A DNA stretch of 64,000 nt from Calendula officinalis (lineage: Eukaryota > Streptophyta > Magnoliopsida > Asterales > Asteraceae). The stretch lies in contig OY970824.1 of NCBI GenBank assembly GCA_963853835.1, forward strand, positions 873,001 to 937,000, read 5' to 3'. Every line of letters starts with the position of its first letter. Within the stretch, counting starts at the first letter, position 1. A program made the position numbers and the translations under genes. A model generated the notes under the pieces. It had not been told where the DNA came from. It made no database searches and saw only the letters and a program-made list of their open reading frames with translations. Below, piece by piece: positions 23,400 through 33,388 of the stretch.

Positions 23400-24873
23400 A
23401 TGGAAGGTACAGTGTTTACTCCTGCTTTAGAAGGAATGAAACATGTGAAGTCTGAAGAAGGAGAAATGCTGTCCAAGCCTTTCTTAGATGTCTGCAAACA
23501 GATATTACCAGTCATCGGTATGTTGTTGCTTTTAAGCAAAAATTACTTATTCATTATTACTTATATACATGTGAACCGTATTAAAATAGCTCCCAAATTT
23601 GAAATATTAAATTATTGTCGCATATAATCATATGCAACCAAAGAATTTACAAGTTGCTTTCAGGATTTAACAACTTACATTCTAATTTTCTTATCTGGTA
23701 CTAGATAATTTTGGAGCAGCCATGGCACTTGTCAAAACTGATGTTGGTGGTAATATAACAGTAAGTACTCTTTTGTTTCAGCTTCTTAGTTTTTAAATTT
23801 AATCTTAATTAACCCGTATATATATATTTATCTCTTCATTCAGAGGTTGGAGAAAAAATATTTATCCAACCCAACAGAATTTGAGAACCTATACAGTATG
23901 GTTCGAGTGGAGGTTGAAGCCAAGAAAGCAGATGGTTCATCAAGTTGCACCAACGGTCTTTTGTGGCTAACTAGGTTTGAATAACCGACACTTTTACCTT
24001 CATATTTATTTACAAAAATAATTAAATTCAAAACATTGAAGATGTATATTTTCAGGGCAATGGATTTTATAGTTGAGTTATTTAGAAACTTAATGGAGCA
24101 TGCTGATTGGGCCATGTCACAAGTTTGTAGCGAAGCTTATACTAAGACACTGAAGAAATACCATGGTTGGTTAGCCAGTTCGACTTTCTCGGTAACCATT
24201 TAATGCTTTACTTTTATTCTCTATAATTTATTAATTTATCTTTTTGTTTTGTAATAAATTGGTTATTTATTATCGAAATGGATTGATAGGTTGCAATGAA
24301 GCTTGCTCCAGACAGGAAGAAGTTCATGGATGTTGTTGGTGGAAAAGGTGACATTAATTCTGATATTGAAAAATTCTGTGCAACTTTTACACCGCTTCTT
24401 CAGGAGAATCACACGTTCTTGGTAAGTTTAAAATAATTCATGTTTAATGCACATTATATATGACTTTTTAAGGCCAAAAATACAATTTAGTACCCTGAAC
24501 TTGGTTGACTGAGTTCTCTACTACCCATATTTTGACAAAATGGTCGTTTTAGTACCCTGACTCACTAATTTGGTATTATTTTTTCACGTGATATGCTTCT
24601 AATATCAACATATTGAGATGAACGTGTATTTTTTAGTCCGTCAAAAGGTCCATTGGAAAAAAGTCAAGTAAGAAAAGATGATCAAATTAATGAGTCAAGG
24701 TACTAAATCGATCATTTATCAAGTTCAGGGTAGTAGAATACCTAGTGAGCCAAGTTCAGGGTACTAAAATGTAATTTGGCCATTTTTTAGCCCATATAAA
24801 CTTCTGTTAATTGGTTTTTTGTGATTCTGTTATGCAGGCTAGCCTCGGTCTCGATGAGATGAAAGCAAAGTAA
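23400..24873 (+). CDS. GLTP1: Glycolipid transfer protein
   Basis: A cytosolic lipid carrier of the GLTP fold that moves glycosphingolipids between membranes. Six exons: 23400-23517, 23705-23760, 23844-23974, 24056-24191, 24290-24421, 24838-24873; 202 residues, as I recall for Arabidopsis GLTP1. It begins MEGTVFTPALEGMKHVKSEE; FGAAMALVKTDVGGNITRLE and SSSCTNGLLWLTRAMDF carry the glycolipid headgroup-binding Asp, Asn and Trp positions, and KKYHGWLASSTFSVAMKLAP holds the conserved His. It ends LGLDEMKAK. All junctions are in phase. Intron 5 contains a 310-bp MITE. It resembles GLTP1 more than ACD11. Confidence 0.93.
24472..24781. mobile_element. Mutator-type MITE in GLTP intron 5
   Basis: The left end GGCCAAAAATACAATTTAGT and the inverted right end GGCCAAATTACATTTTAGT continue into 'ACCCTGAACTTGG', giving arms of about 33 bp. 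The 9-bp flanks are similar but not identical (7/9). Sister copies lie at 43512-43813 (MRL7 intron) and about 40866-41145 (alcohol oxidase intron). Confidence 0.7.
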
Positions 24874-25338
24874 TCACCAATAAAATTACCTGATGAACAA
24901 GAAATTATGCTCTTATATGTGTTCCTTTTCTCTATCAAAACAATTTGTTAAAACTTATAATTAACATCTATATAAATTTCTTGTTATATGTATTGAAACC
25001 TATTAAATTTCTGGTACATGGTGTACTATGTGTTTATTAAGCAGATAATTATATCAGTACAACTATGTATGCGTAGAGTACAAGCAAGATAACAGGGTAT
25101 TCTCTCTCCATCTCAACAACCTCTCTTTTACATTTAAATTTTGTCCACTAGTTTCAATACGTATATATACCAAGAAAAGGTTATGTTTTTACGCTTCATT
25201 TCCCTAATTTCTTCCCATTTTCTGCTGAACTTTTTTTTCCTGAATTTTTTTACATCTATTTGGTTATATTTATTTGTTTTGAATCTTGTATGGGGTCAAA
25301 TGACCCCGTGTTGACAAAGATCATAAGATCCTTATAAG
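24874..25338. other. Spacer between the GLTP and RIC genes
   Basis: Contains the GLTP 3' UTR and the presumed RIC promoter and leader. A short palindrome GGGGTCAAATGACCCC lies at 25293-25308, 31 bases before the RIC start; its role is unknown. Confidence 0.45.
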
Positions 25339-26331
25339 ATGAAGGATACTCCTAAGGTGAAAGGACTTCTTAAAGGCCTCAGAAAAATATCTCAAGTTTT
25401 TGGTAAAATTAGGTTATATTTTTCTCTCATTAATTTGCAAAATTTCATGTTTATTTTAACAGAATTTGAAATTTGGTTTGTGCAGAAGAAGATAAACCGC
25501 AAGAAATACAAATTGGTGCTCCAACCGATGTCAAACATGTGTCTCATATTGGATCTGATGCACCACAGGCCCAAGAATCTCCCAGCTGGGTATGTTTCTC
25601 GCCAAAATTTTTGATGATTTATGTAATTTACTCAATTAAATATTGTTAAAAAAGTAGTTATATTATTCTATTTTTTTTAAAGGAAAATTGTCAAGATGTT
25701 ATGTTTACGTGACCTATTGATTAAATTTTTTTAAATACTCGTCATTGCCAAAATTGGTATATGATGTTATCTTTCTTGGCCATTTTCCTTTTTTTGAATA
25801 AAATAATTTAGGTTTAATTTAACTTGTTTGACCCGTTAGAGATAAAACATAAACATAACCCTAGTTGACTCATTTACGAGTAAGCGGGTTGAAAAAATTG
25901 CACCTTTTATCCCTATATTTTTGTGGGTGCAGATGAGGGGGGGTGGTCCATCATCAGAAGCCCAGAAAGATGGCCCTGGATGTGTTTCTGAAGGTTAGAT
26001 GAATTTTACTTTTTAATGCTTGATTAATTAAATTATGCAAAATAGAAAATAAATAATTGTTTATTAAATAATTATTGCAGATTCGGGCCAAAAAACGCCT
26101 CAAAGAGAACATGAAGACAGGATAAAAACGAGACATCGGCGTCACCGGTCAGCAGAAATGGCTCCCGACCCTAACTCCGAAGCAAAACCGAGGCAACCGA
26201 GACGGCACCACACTCGGGGTCACGAGGGTCGGCATTCCCGAGTCGACTCACTTCCCGATGTCCCCAGAAGGACTCACAAAAAGAAACCAAAGGATGATGT
26301 TACTTCACAAACATCTGATGCAGAAAAGTAA
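25339..26331 (+). CDS. ROP-interactive CRIB motif protein (RIC)
   Basis: Plant RIC proteins bind active ROP/RAC GTPases through a CRIB motif and steer actin, microtubules and polar growth. Four exons: 25339-25402, 25486-25589, 25933-25993, 26081-26331; 159 residues. The N-terminus LLKGLRKISQVF is the usual basic/hydrophobic patch; IQIGAPTDVKHVSHIG at about residues 28-43 is the CRIB motif, followed by SPSW. The second half is Arg/His/Lys-rich with no known domain. The GT..AG junctions keep phase throughout. It is like the small RIC10/RIC11 type, but which member is uncertain. Confidence 0.85.
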
Positions 26332-27254
26332 CATAATTACTAATCTTTTTTATTTTATTTTTAAGTTTTTGTGTTTTAATTAGTTACATTCTGTTTTGCT
26401 TATGTCAAACTCTTGTACAGTCCAATTATAATGCTCTCGTTACTGTTTTCAAAAATTACCAAAATACCCCTATTTTGTAAAAGCAAGCGGTGTGGATAGG
26501 ACTGATAATGATGAATTTTCAAACTAAAAAACGAACTGATTATATGTTTTCAGTTTTGATTCGTGTCTTTTCAACCAATTGCTCACCCCTATTCGAGCAC
26601 AAGACTGAACCGGATCGAAATCGAAAATCTTGAAATTACAGAACCAAAAACCAAAATGATTAAATGTTTTAGGTTTCAAATCAGTTTTGGTCGGTTTTCG
26701 TTTCGGTTGGATTTTTTGCCCAAATACTCACCCCTTGCGTGTGGGACACCAAACACGTGCGATCGTAAATTTTTTGTTTTTTCATTTTTTAATTTATGCA
26801 TTTAATGTAAGATAGTGTGAATTGGTACCTTTTTTATTGATAGAAATGGGGTATAAATATCCATATGACATTACAGTTACAATCAACAATAAGGTAATAA
26901 ATCAAGACATTAAATGACATTATTACACATTATATGTAACTTATTTATGCTAATCGTTATCCTTGATTTATGCTCATCATAACCCTTGATTTATGTTAAT
27001 ATTTAAAAGTTAAGTAATGTTTAACTTTAATGGAATAAAATGTTATTCTAGTATGTTAATTTGTATTATTAGAAAAGAAAAAGAAAAAATAATAAAATAA
27101 AAGTGGTTGACACTTGAGTGGTACATAATATGGTTTAGCTATAGTTAACGTACTGGATGAAAATTTGATGCGGTGATGATATATCAGTTAGTGTTTTAGT
27201 GGATGGTCAAACTACTATGAAAAAGTGTGTTGGTTATAACTACATAAATAATCT
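26332..27254. other. Convergent spacer between RIC and the LRR gene
   Basis: Contains both 3' flanks. At 26500-26760 'gttttggtcggttttcgtttcggttgg'-like low-complexity words suggest a decayed transposon. No other gene seen. Confidence 0.4.
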
Positions 27255-28607
27255 CTACCATAACAATATAAACAAAATCAATAGATGACAATATACATGA
27301 TCATTAATTCTAGTTGAAGAGCTAATCTCTTGTACAATGGCATATCTAGGATATTCAACCTTATTGCATACCTTCAAACCACCACTCATTTTAGGAAATG
27401 ACTTAATTACCCCTTCATCCACACACAACTGAGGGTTCCCTTCTAACCTTAGCTTCCCTCCAATTTTACCCATAAATTTTGCAGAAAATGGTAACCTTCC
27501 ACTCAAATTGTTGTTATTCAAATTCAACTCACTTAAGAACCCTAATTTCTCAAACTCCTTAGGAACTACACCTGTAAGCTTGTTGTTATCCAGATCCAAA
27601 TAACTCAAATTTTCCAAAAATAACCCCATTGAAGATGGAATATCACCAACAAGTCCTACCCTTGATAAACCAATTCCATGCATACCCTTCAAGTTCTCCC
27701 ATATGTCAGGAATCACCCCTCCTAATTCATTCCCGCTCAAATACAGCCCCTTTAGTTTACTCATATTTGATAAAAACAAAGGCACCCCACAATTCGTTAA
27801 TCTGTTATCACTCAAATCCAAAAATTCCAAATCCCTTAAACCCTCCATTGTCTCCGGGATGTCGCCGAAAAAGTGATTACCACTCAAATCAAGTTTTAGC
27901 AAATTTTCTAATCCTCCGATTGATTCCGGTACCTTTCCGGTGAACCAATTTTGACTAAAATCAACAACTTTGAGTTTCTTCAGCTTCGATAAATTATCCG
28001 GTAACTCTCCGGCAAAACTGTTCCGTGAAAGTGTAGCTTCTTCTAGATTTATTAACTCACCGAACCCTACCGGAATTTCGCCGGAGACATTCGTTCCAGT
28101 GATGATCAACCGCCGTAAGCTCGTCATGTTACCGATGTTGTCACTCAATGAACCAAAAAGCGACGGGTTATCAATGAAAACAAGCTCTTCAAGTTCCGGT
28201 CCGACCCGTGAGAAATCGGGTAACGAAACAGGTTGTAGCGTGAAGCATTGGTAGAAGAAGAGCTTCCGTAAGTGGGGAAAAGATGAGAACAGAAGCGGGT
28301 CAGGTAATGTGGAGTTTGGTGTGCAACTCGGGTTCGGGTTGTAATCGGAGACGTACCCGAAATTGAGTTCGATTATGTTTAAGGCTTCCATGTTGGTGGT
28401 GTAGTCGCAAACGACGCCGTGTGGGGCGGAGGAACAGAGGTCGTCAGGGAAGAGAGAACGCCATGGGACGTCGGAGTTGAGCGATTCGAGGACTCGGTAT
28501 ACTGATTCTTGCTCAACTGAGTTGAGAATGAGTTGTGAATTCCCGAGTTGAAGACATGTGAGTACAAAAATTAAGAAATTGAAGACAAATTTTGAAGAAA
28601 ACGCCAT
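27255..28607 (-). CDS. Secreted LRR protein, PII-2/RLP29-like
   Basis: An extracellular leucine-rich-repeat protein without a kinase. I start at the ATG at 28605-28607 (MAFSSKFVFNFLIFVLTC): this gives a proper signal peptide, and a TATTTATAT box lies about 55 bp upstream. The frame stays open further upstream but that part reads through the promoter. The product has 450 residues: signal peptide (1-25), an N-cap with VPWRSLFPDDLCSSAPHGVV, about nine plant-type LRRs (NLSKLKKLKVVDFSQNWFTG and similar, residues 130-400) and a hydrophobic C-terminus that could be a GPI-anchor signal. The layout and the DLCSSAPHGVVCD motif recall the Piriformospora indica-insensitive protein 2 family. The gene has no intron. 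Confidence 0.85.
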   Translation of the reverse strand: MAFSSKFVFNFLIFVLTCLQLGNSQLILNSVEQESVYRVLESLNSDVPWRSLFPDDLCSSAPHGVVCDYTTNMEALNIIELNFGYVSDYNPNPSCTPNSTLPDPLLFSSFPHLRKLFFYQCFTLQPVSLPDFSRVGPELEELVFIDNPSLFGSLSDNIGNMTSLRRLIITGTNVSGEIPVGFGELINLEEATLSRNSFAGELPDNLSKLKKLKVVDFSQNWFTGKVPESIGGLENLLKLDLSGNHFFGDIPETMEGLRDLEFLDLSDNRLTNCGVPLFLSNMSKLKGLYLSGNELGGVIPDIWENLKGMHGIGLSRVGLVGDIPSSMGLFLENLSYLDLDNNKLTGVVPKEFEKLGFLSELNLNNNNLSGRLPFSAKFMGKIGGKLRLEGNPQLCVDEGVIKSFPKMSGGLKVCNKVEYPRYAIVQEISSSTRINDHVYCHLLILFILLW

Positions 28608-29766
28608 TGAGAGGTTGAGGAGCACTGAAATGCATGTAGTGTGTGTGAACATGGTTCTAATATAAATAGTGTCTTTTTTGGTGATGCAATGATAAAATTG
28701 TAATATTGAATAATTTTTGTTAATGTATTTAATCAAAGCCAATTATGTATCAATAGTTTTTTTTACTAGGTATTTTTGGGTGACTCAGCTTTACTCAAAG
28801 ATTTACGTTATCTAACTGTTGTAATAACTATTTACGAATCTAACTTCTGGTTATGATCATTTGCTACATGTTTACACAGTGTAACCTATAGAAAATCATT
28901 TAAGAACTCTTACCATTAGATTATTATAGGATTGTAATAGATACTGTAGTTCATTTAAAGTGCCACAATATATTCAAAATAGTATCATTATATCGAAAGA
29001 AATGTATAAGTGTCATAATATGTTCGAGCAAAGTGCTGATAACGTGTTGTGGATCAATTAGCTCAATTAATAGGATCTTCTCATTCATATATATGTATCT
29101 TACAATCATCCTAGAAAGAAATATATATGTAGCTTTCTTATATAGGCCAAAGATGTATGCCAAAAGTCATGAGGTTAATACATATAAATGTAGACAATCA
29201 TATAGATATATGAGTTACAATACTAGTATGATAATAGTTTTTTTAGGACAATTAATAGTGTTTATGGACTCTATTGCATTAAAATATAGTACAACTACTA
29301 GTGAATGATAGAGTATATATCTTTCTGTTAAATGCAAAAAGTCTTACTTACATTCCAATATTCATATGACAATATCAATGATAAAATTCTATGCAGAGTT
29401 AGTTCTGTTCATTCACCTATAGAGTTAAGTTTGTGACAAAATAAACACTTTGATACTTTGATGAATTAAAGATTAATCACATTAACGTTACTTGAATTTA
29501 TGCAAGATAGTTCAATATTAAATATAAAGATAACGGTATGGCTCGAGAGATATCTCGAGTAAAACTTCTACGTTTTTACTTAACACACAACAATTATATG
29601 CATTAATAATATAATTTTATTCTCATACCACCTCAACGTTAAATTCAAGTGAACGTGATGGAATAATAAAACACTATAAATTCGAAAAGTTATATAAATG
29701 CTTTGTATAAGAAATATAATGTGGACATTATTCCGAAGTAAGAAAATACATGATGGTCTATACCAA
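28608..29766. other. AT-rich spacer, nothing recognised
   Basis: The first 100 bases are the promoter of the LRR gene (TATTTATAT at about 28661-28669, read on the minus strand). The rest shows only short chance frames. Confidence 0.4.
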
Positions 29767-29769
29767 TAA

Positions 29770-30304
29770 GACCGGTGCCAATGGTGACGGGAACTGACGC
29801 CGTCAGTTTCCGCCAACTCAGCGCCACGTCAGCATACAAACTAACTAACACTAAACTGACGTACCCATGCCAACAGCACTCCGTCACTTCACCAACTTTG
29901 GGCCCCACCACTTTTCTTTTTCTAATAAAATATACAACTAATTAAAACATATAACTAATAAAAATAAATTACATTAATTAAAAAAAGACATTATATAAAA
30001 AGTTTATTTTTTTAAAAAAAATTGAATTTTTTAGATTTTTTTTGAATTTTTTAGAATTTTTTTTAGATTTTTTTAAATATTACCTTTTTTAAAAACTGTA
30101 AAAAAAATCAAAAAATAAATAAAAAAAGAATATTACTCTCTCTCTCTTCCCCTCTCTCTCTCTCGCTCCTCTCCTCCTCCGTTTCTTCCCTCGCCGCTTT
30201 CCCGACTGGCGGACCAACCGGCGGCCAACCGGCGGTCCGTGCCAACGGCGCCGGTTCCGTCGGTGGCCAACCGGCAGCCAACCGCACCTCCGTTGGCAGC
30301 AGTC
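29770..30304. mobile_element. PIF/Harbinger-type MITE (535 bp)
   Basis: The ends GACCGGTGCCAATGGTGA and the inverted GACTGCTGCCAACGGAGG match over about 18 bp. TAA stands on both sides (29767-29769, 30305-30307). The interior holds a poly-T/A block and a C/T-rich block. No transposase. Its ends resemble, loosely, those of the element at 5641-5958. Confidence 0.8.
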
Positions 30305-30381
30305 TAAAATGTACAATCTAACTTTTTTACGTATTTGTAAAAAACACAAAAAAGATCGGCTCAGTTAAAGATTGGAGCCGG

Positions 30382-30471
30382 CGATATAAATAGAAAGAGA
30401 GGAGACAGCGATACCTGCGGCAAGAGCTGCCGCCGTCGCCGCCGACCAGCCTGGCATTCTTTTCCTGCCAA
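30382..30471 (-). other. Possible short open frame or first exon (doubtful)
   Basis: Read on the minus strand from ATG at about 30460, MPGWSAATAAALAAG is followed by a plausible donor (GCAG|GTATCG); reading through gives a small hydrophobic peptide ending in a stop near 30367. It has a GC-rich coding look unlike its surroundings. I see no second exon before the MITE at 30304, so it may be a remnant cut off by that insertion or not a gene at all. Confidence 0.25.
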
Positions 30472-30479
30472 TAAAACAC

Positions 30480-31887
30480 TTCGAAAATGACGTTTCAGTG
30501 AATACGTCTAAGCATACAGCGACAGGCGTCTCTTCGGTACACGTGTCGTTCTTTAATTTGTTCGTGATGTTAGTGGGTATGGGTGAGGGTTTGAGCGAAG
30601 AAAACGAATATTCTGTTTTTGGGTAAATTACTGGGCAGTGGCCAGATGAATTACTTGTCGGGGACCACACTCCTGCTTTTACTTTTTACGATTTTTTAAT
30701 TGGGAATACAAATCCATTTTATATTCGTAAAATGGCATTTTATGCACACTATATGCATGACAAACATATAGAAGTAATTCAAAATTTTTTATGTTATGCT
30801 TAAATTTTAAGATTAAATATTTGAATTTGAATTTGTTAATATAAATGATATGTTATATTATCATGTAGGTGAATTTGAATTGGTCAATCTAAATTAATGA
30901 TTTACATGAATACAAATACTAACAAGCTCTAATACATTATGCGCAAAATGTCATTTGCAAACCGTCCACTAGAGGATGATACACTAGACATAAGGTGGCC
31001 AAAAAATATACACAATGGGAACATGACAACCAAACTCGATTGGACCGGCGAATCATCAAGTTGACCGGAGATGGGACCGAGACATTAAATCTCGGATAAA
31101 GATAATCGTCCAAAACAATAATTTATTTTAATTTTTATGGTGTATATCTTTAACGAAAAAGTACAAAATAACGGTATTCAATTATGCCAGAAATGAAATA
31201 TAAAGGAGTTGAAATGTGGATAATCATATTCTTATCAAGAGTAGAGATGTTGTTTTCTCTGGAAAAAAACTCTGACTACTGCCAACGATACGTCGGCTGC
31301 CAATCAGACGCCCCTTCGATGGGGTGCCTTCGGTTTTTCTGGTCAACTAGCCGAAGTGAATGGACGAGATGAGGTCGGGCCCAAGTGGTATTTTAATAGG
31401 GTATTATTTGTGTATATTTTATACTAATAGATCCCAAAAGACTGAATAGAAATGGTAGTGTTGGTATGAATGTTTTAGTTCAAATTAGCTAATATGGCGC
31501 TAATAATGCAAAAACTGAATGTGTAAGCTATTATCACGGTTGATATTCTCATATTAAAAACAAGAGTAGTGGTATTGATTCCTACCATTTGTTCATACTT
31601 ATCTTCCTATTTATTAGATGAAGAAATGTGTCAAAATTAAAGTATAATGTTATCTTATCAACTATCAAGTGTGTAGGAAGATGAATAAGAATAAATGATA
31701 TGAATAAATATAATTTATTTAAAAACAAAATAACAAAAATAAAATTCCCAAAATCACTCAGCAAGTAACGATGGATTAGAATCAGATGATTTTCTTATGA
31801 GAATTCAGACCACATAAAGTACTTTAAAACATCACAATCACTGCAAACTTGTATAATATACTTTAAATTTATCAATTATGAAAGATG
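30480..31887. other. Intergenic, nothing recognised
   Basis: AT-rich. A GC-richer patch at 31270-31390 gives a short plus-strand frame without recognisable similarity. Confidence 0.35.
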
Positions 31888-31896
31888 AAAGTAATT

Positions 31897-33237
31897 GAGC
31901 GAATTACATCTAAGGTCCCTATGGTTTACCACTTATTGCAGTCACGTTCCCTAAACTTCGTTAAGTACACTAGGAGTCTCTGGTGTTGCCATTTTGTTGC
32001 ATCCGTAGTCCCTGAAGCAAACGTCCGTTAAAAACCATGTTAAATCACCCATGTGCATAGCACATGATGGGTAGTATGGTAATTGTCCACCCCTTCCTCA
32101 TATTTAAACCCGAGTAAATTACGTGGAAGGTCCCTGTGGTATACTACTTATTACAGCCTTAGTCCCTGAACTTCATTTATTACACCAGAAGTCCCTGGTG
32201 TATACACTTCAACCTTTATTATCGCGCCACCAACCCCTTGAAAAGTCAATCCGAACGAACACGAATGGGGCCTTGTTCGTGTTCGTTTGTTAACGAAAAA
32301 ATGTGTTCGTAAACGGTTCACCAACACTTCTCGAACGGAATTTTGTGTTCGTGTTCGTTTGTTAAGAAAGTTTAGTGTTCACGAACGGTTCGTGAACGAG
32401 GGTAACAAACATAAACGAACATAAAGAAACACAAACGAATATAAAGAAACACAAACGTACACGAAACAAACACAAACAAACATAAACAAACACAAACGAA
32501 CACGAAATAAACACAAACGAACACAAACAAACACAAACGAACGTAAACAAACTCAAACGAACACGAACGGATGTTCACGAACGTAAACGAACGAACGGGC
32601 CTTTGTTCGTGTTCATTTGTTTAACTAAACGAACACAAAATCTTGTTTGTGTTCGTTTGTTTAACTAAACGAACACAAAATCTTGTTTGTGTTCGTTTGT
32701 AGGCCTGTAAACGAACCGAACGAACACGAGTGGGGTCTTGTTCATGTTCGTTTGTTAAGGAAAAAATGTATTCACGAACGGTTCGCGAACAATTATCGAA
32801 CGGAATTTTGTGTTCGTGTTCGTTTGTTAAGAAAACTTAGTGTTCACGAATGGTTCGCGAACGAGGGTAACAAACATAAACGGACATAAAGAAACACAAA
32901 CGTACACGAAACAAACACAAACGAACACAAACATATACACCAGGGACTTCCGGTGTAATAAATGAAGTTCAGGGACTAAGGCTGTAATAAGTAGTATACC
33001 ACAGGGACCTTCCATGTAATTTACTCGGGTTTAAATATGAGGAAAGGGTGGACAATTACCTTACTACACATCATGTGCTGTGCACATGGGTGATTTAACA
33101 GGGTTTTTTAACGGACGTTTGCTTCAGGGACTACGGGTGCAACAAAATGACAACACCAGGGACTCTCAGTGTACTTAATGAAGTTTAAGGACTGTGACTG
33201 CAATAAGTGATAAACTACAGGGAGATGTAATTCGCTC
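31897..33237. mobile_element. Foldback Mutator-type element (1,341 bp) with perfect 9-bp target duplication
   Basis: The arms 31897-32204 and 32934-33237 are about 305-bp inverted copies of each other, starting GAGCGAATTACATCT. The 9-mer AAAGTAATT precedes the left arm (31888-31896) and follows the right arm (33238-33246), the Mutator-type target length. The centre (32243-32930) is built from 'gttcgtgttcgtttgtt' and 'aacacaaacgaacac' words, including a direct repeat of about 180 bp (from about 32243 and 32712) and a 40-bp tandem repeat (about 32605-32700). Open frames inside (Phe/Val/Cys-rich) only translate this simple repeat. No transposase is encoded. Confidence 0.9.
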
Positions 33238-33388
33238 AAAGTAATTTGTTTATTCTTTTCCTATCTTTCTACGCCCCTTTTTAGTCTCCCTTTTTTAAAC
33301 TGTTGAATTTACGCGGGTTTTATTGTGACGCTTTCTACAAACCCTAGAATTCAAATTCTTCCATCGATCTGTGAAAAACTGTTATCTG

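Noticed and set aside
28608..28742. N-terminal extension of the LRR protein
   Set aside because: It crosses the TATA-like box and would bury the signal peptide.
32362..33015. Phe/Val/Cys-rich open frames as possible membrane proteins
   Set aside because: They translate the simple repeat of the foldback element in several frames at once.
31897..33237. Repeat array considered as CRISPR-like or satellite
   Set aside because: Eukaryotic context, irregular spacing, and inverted arms with a 9-bp duplication identify a transposon.
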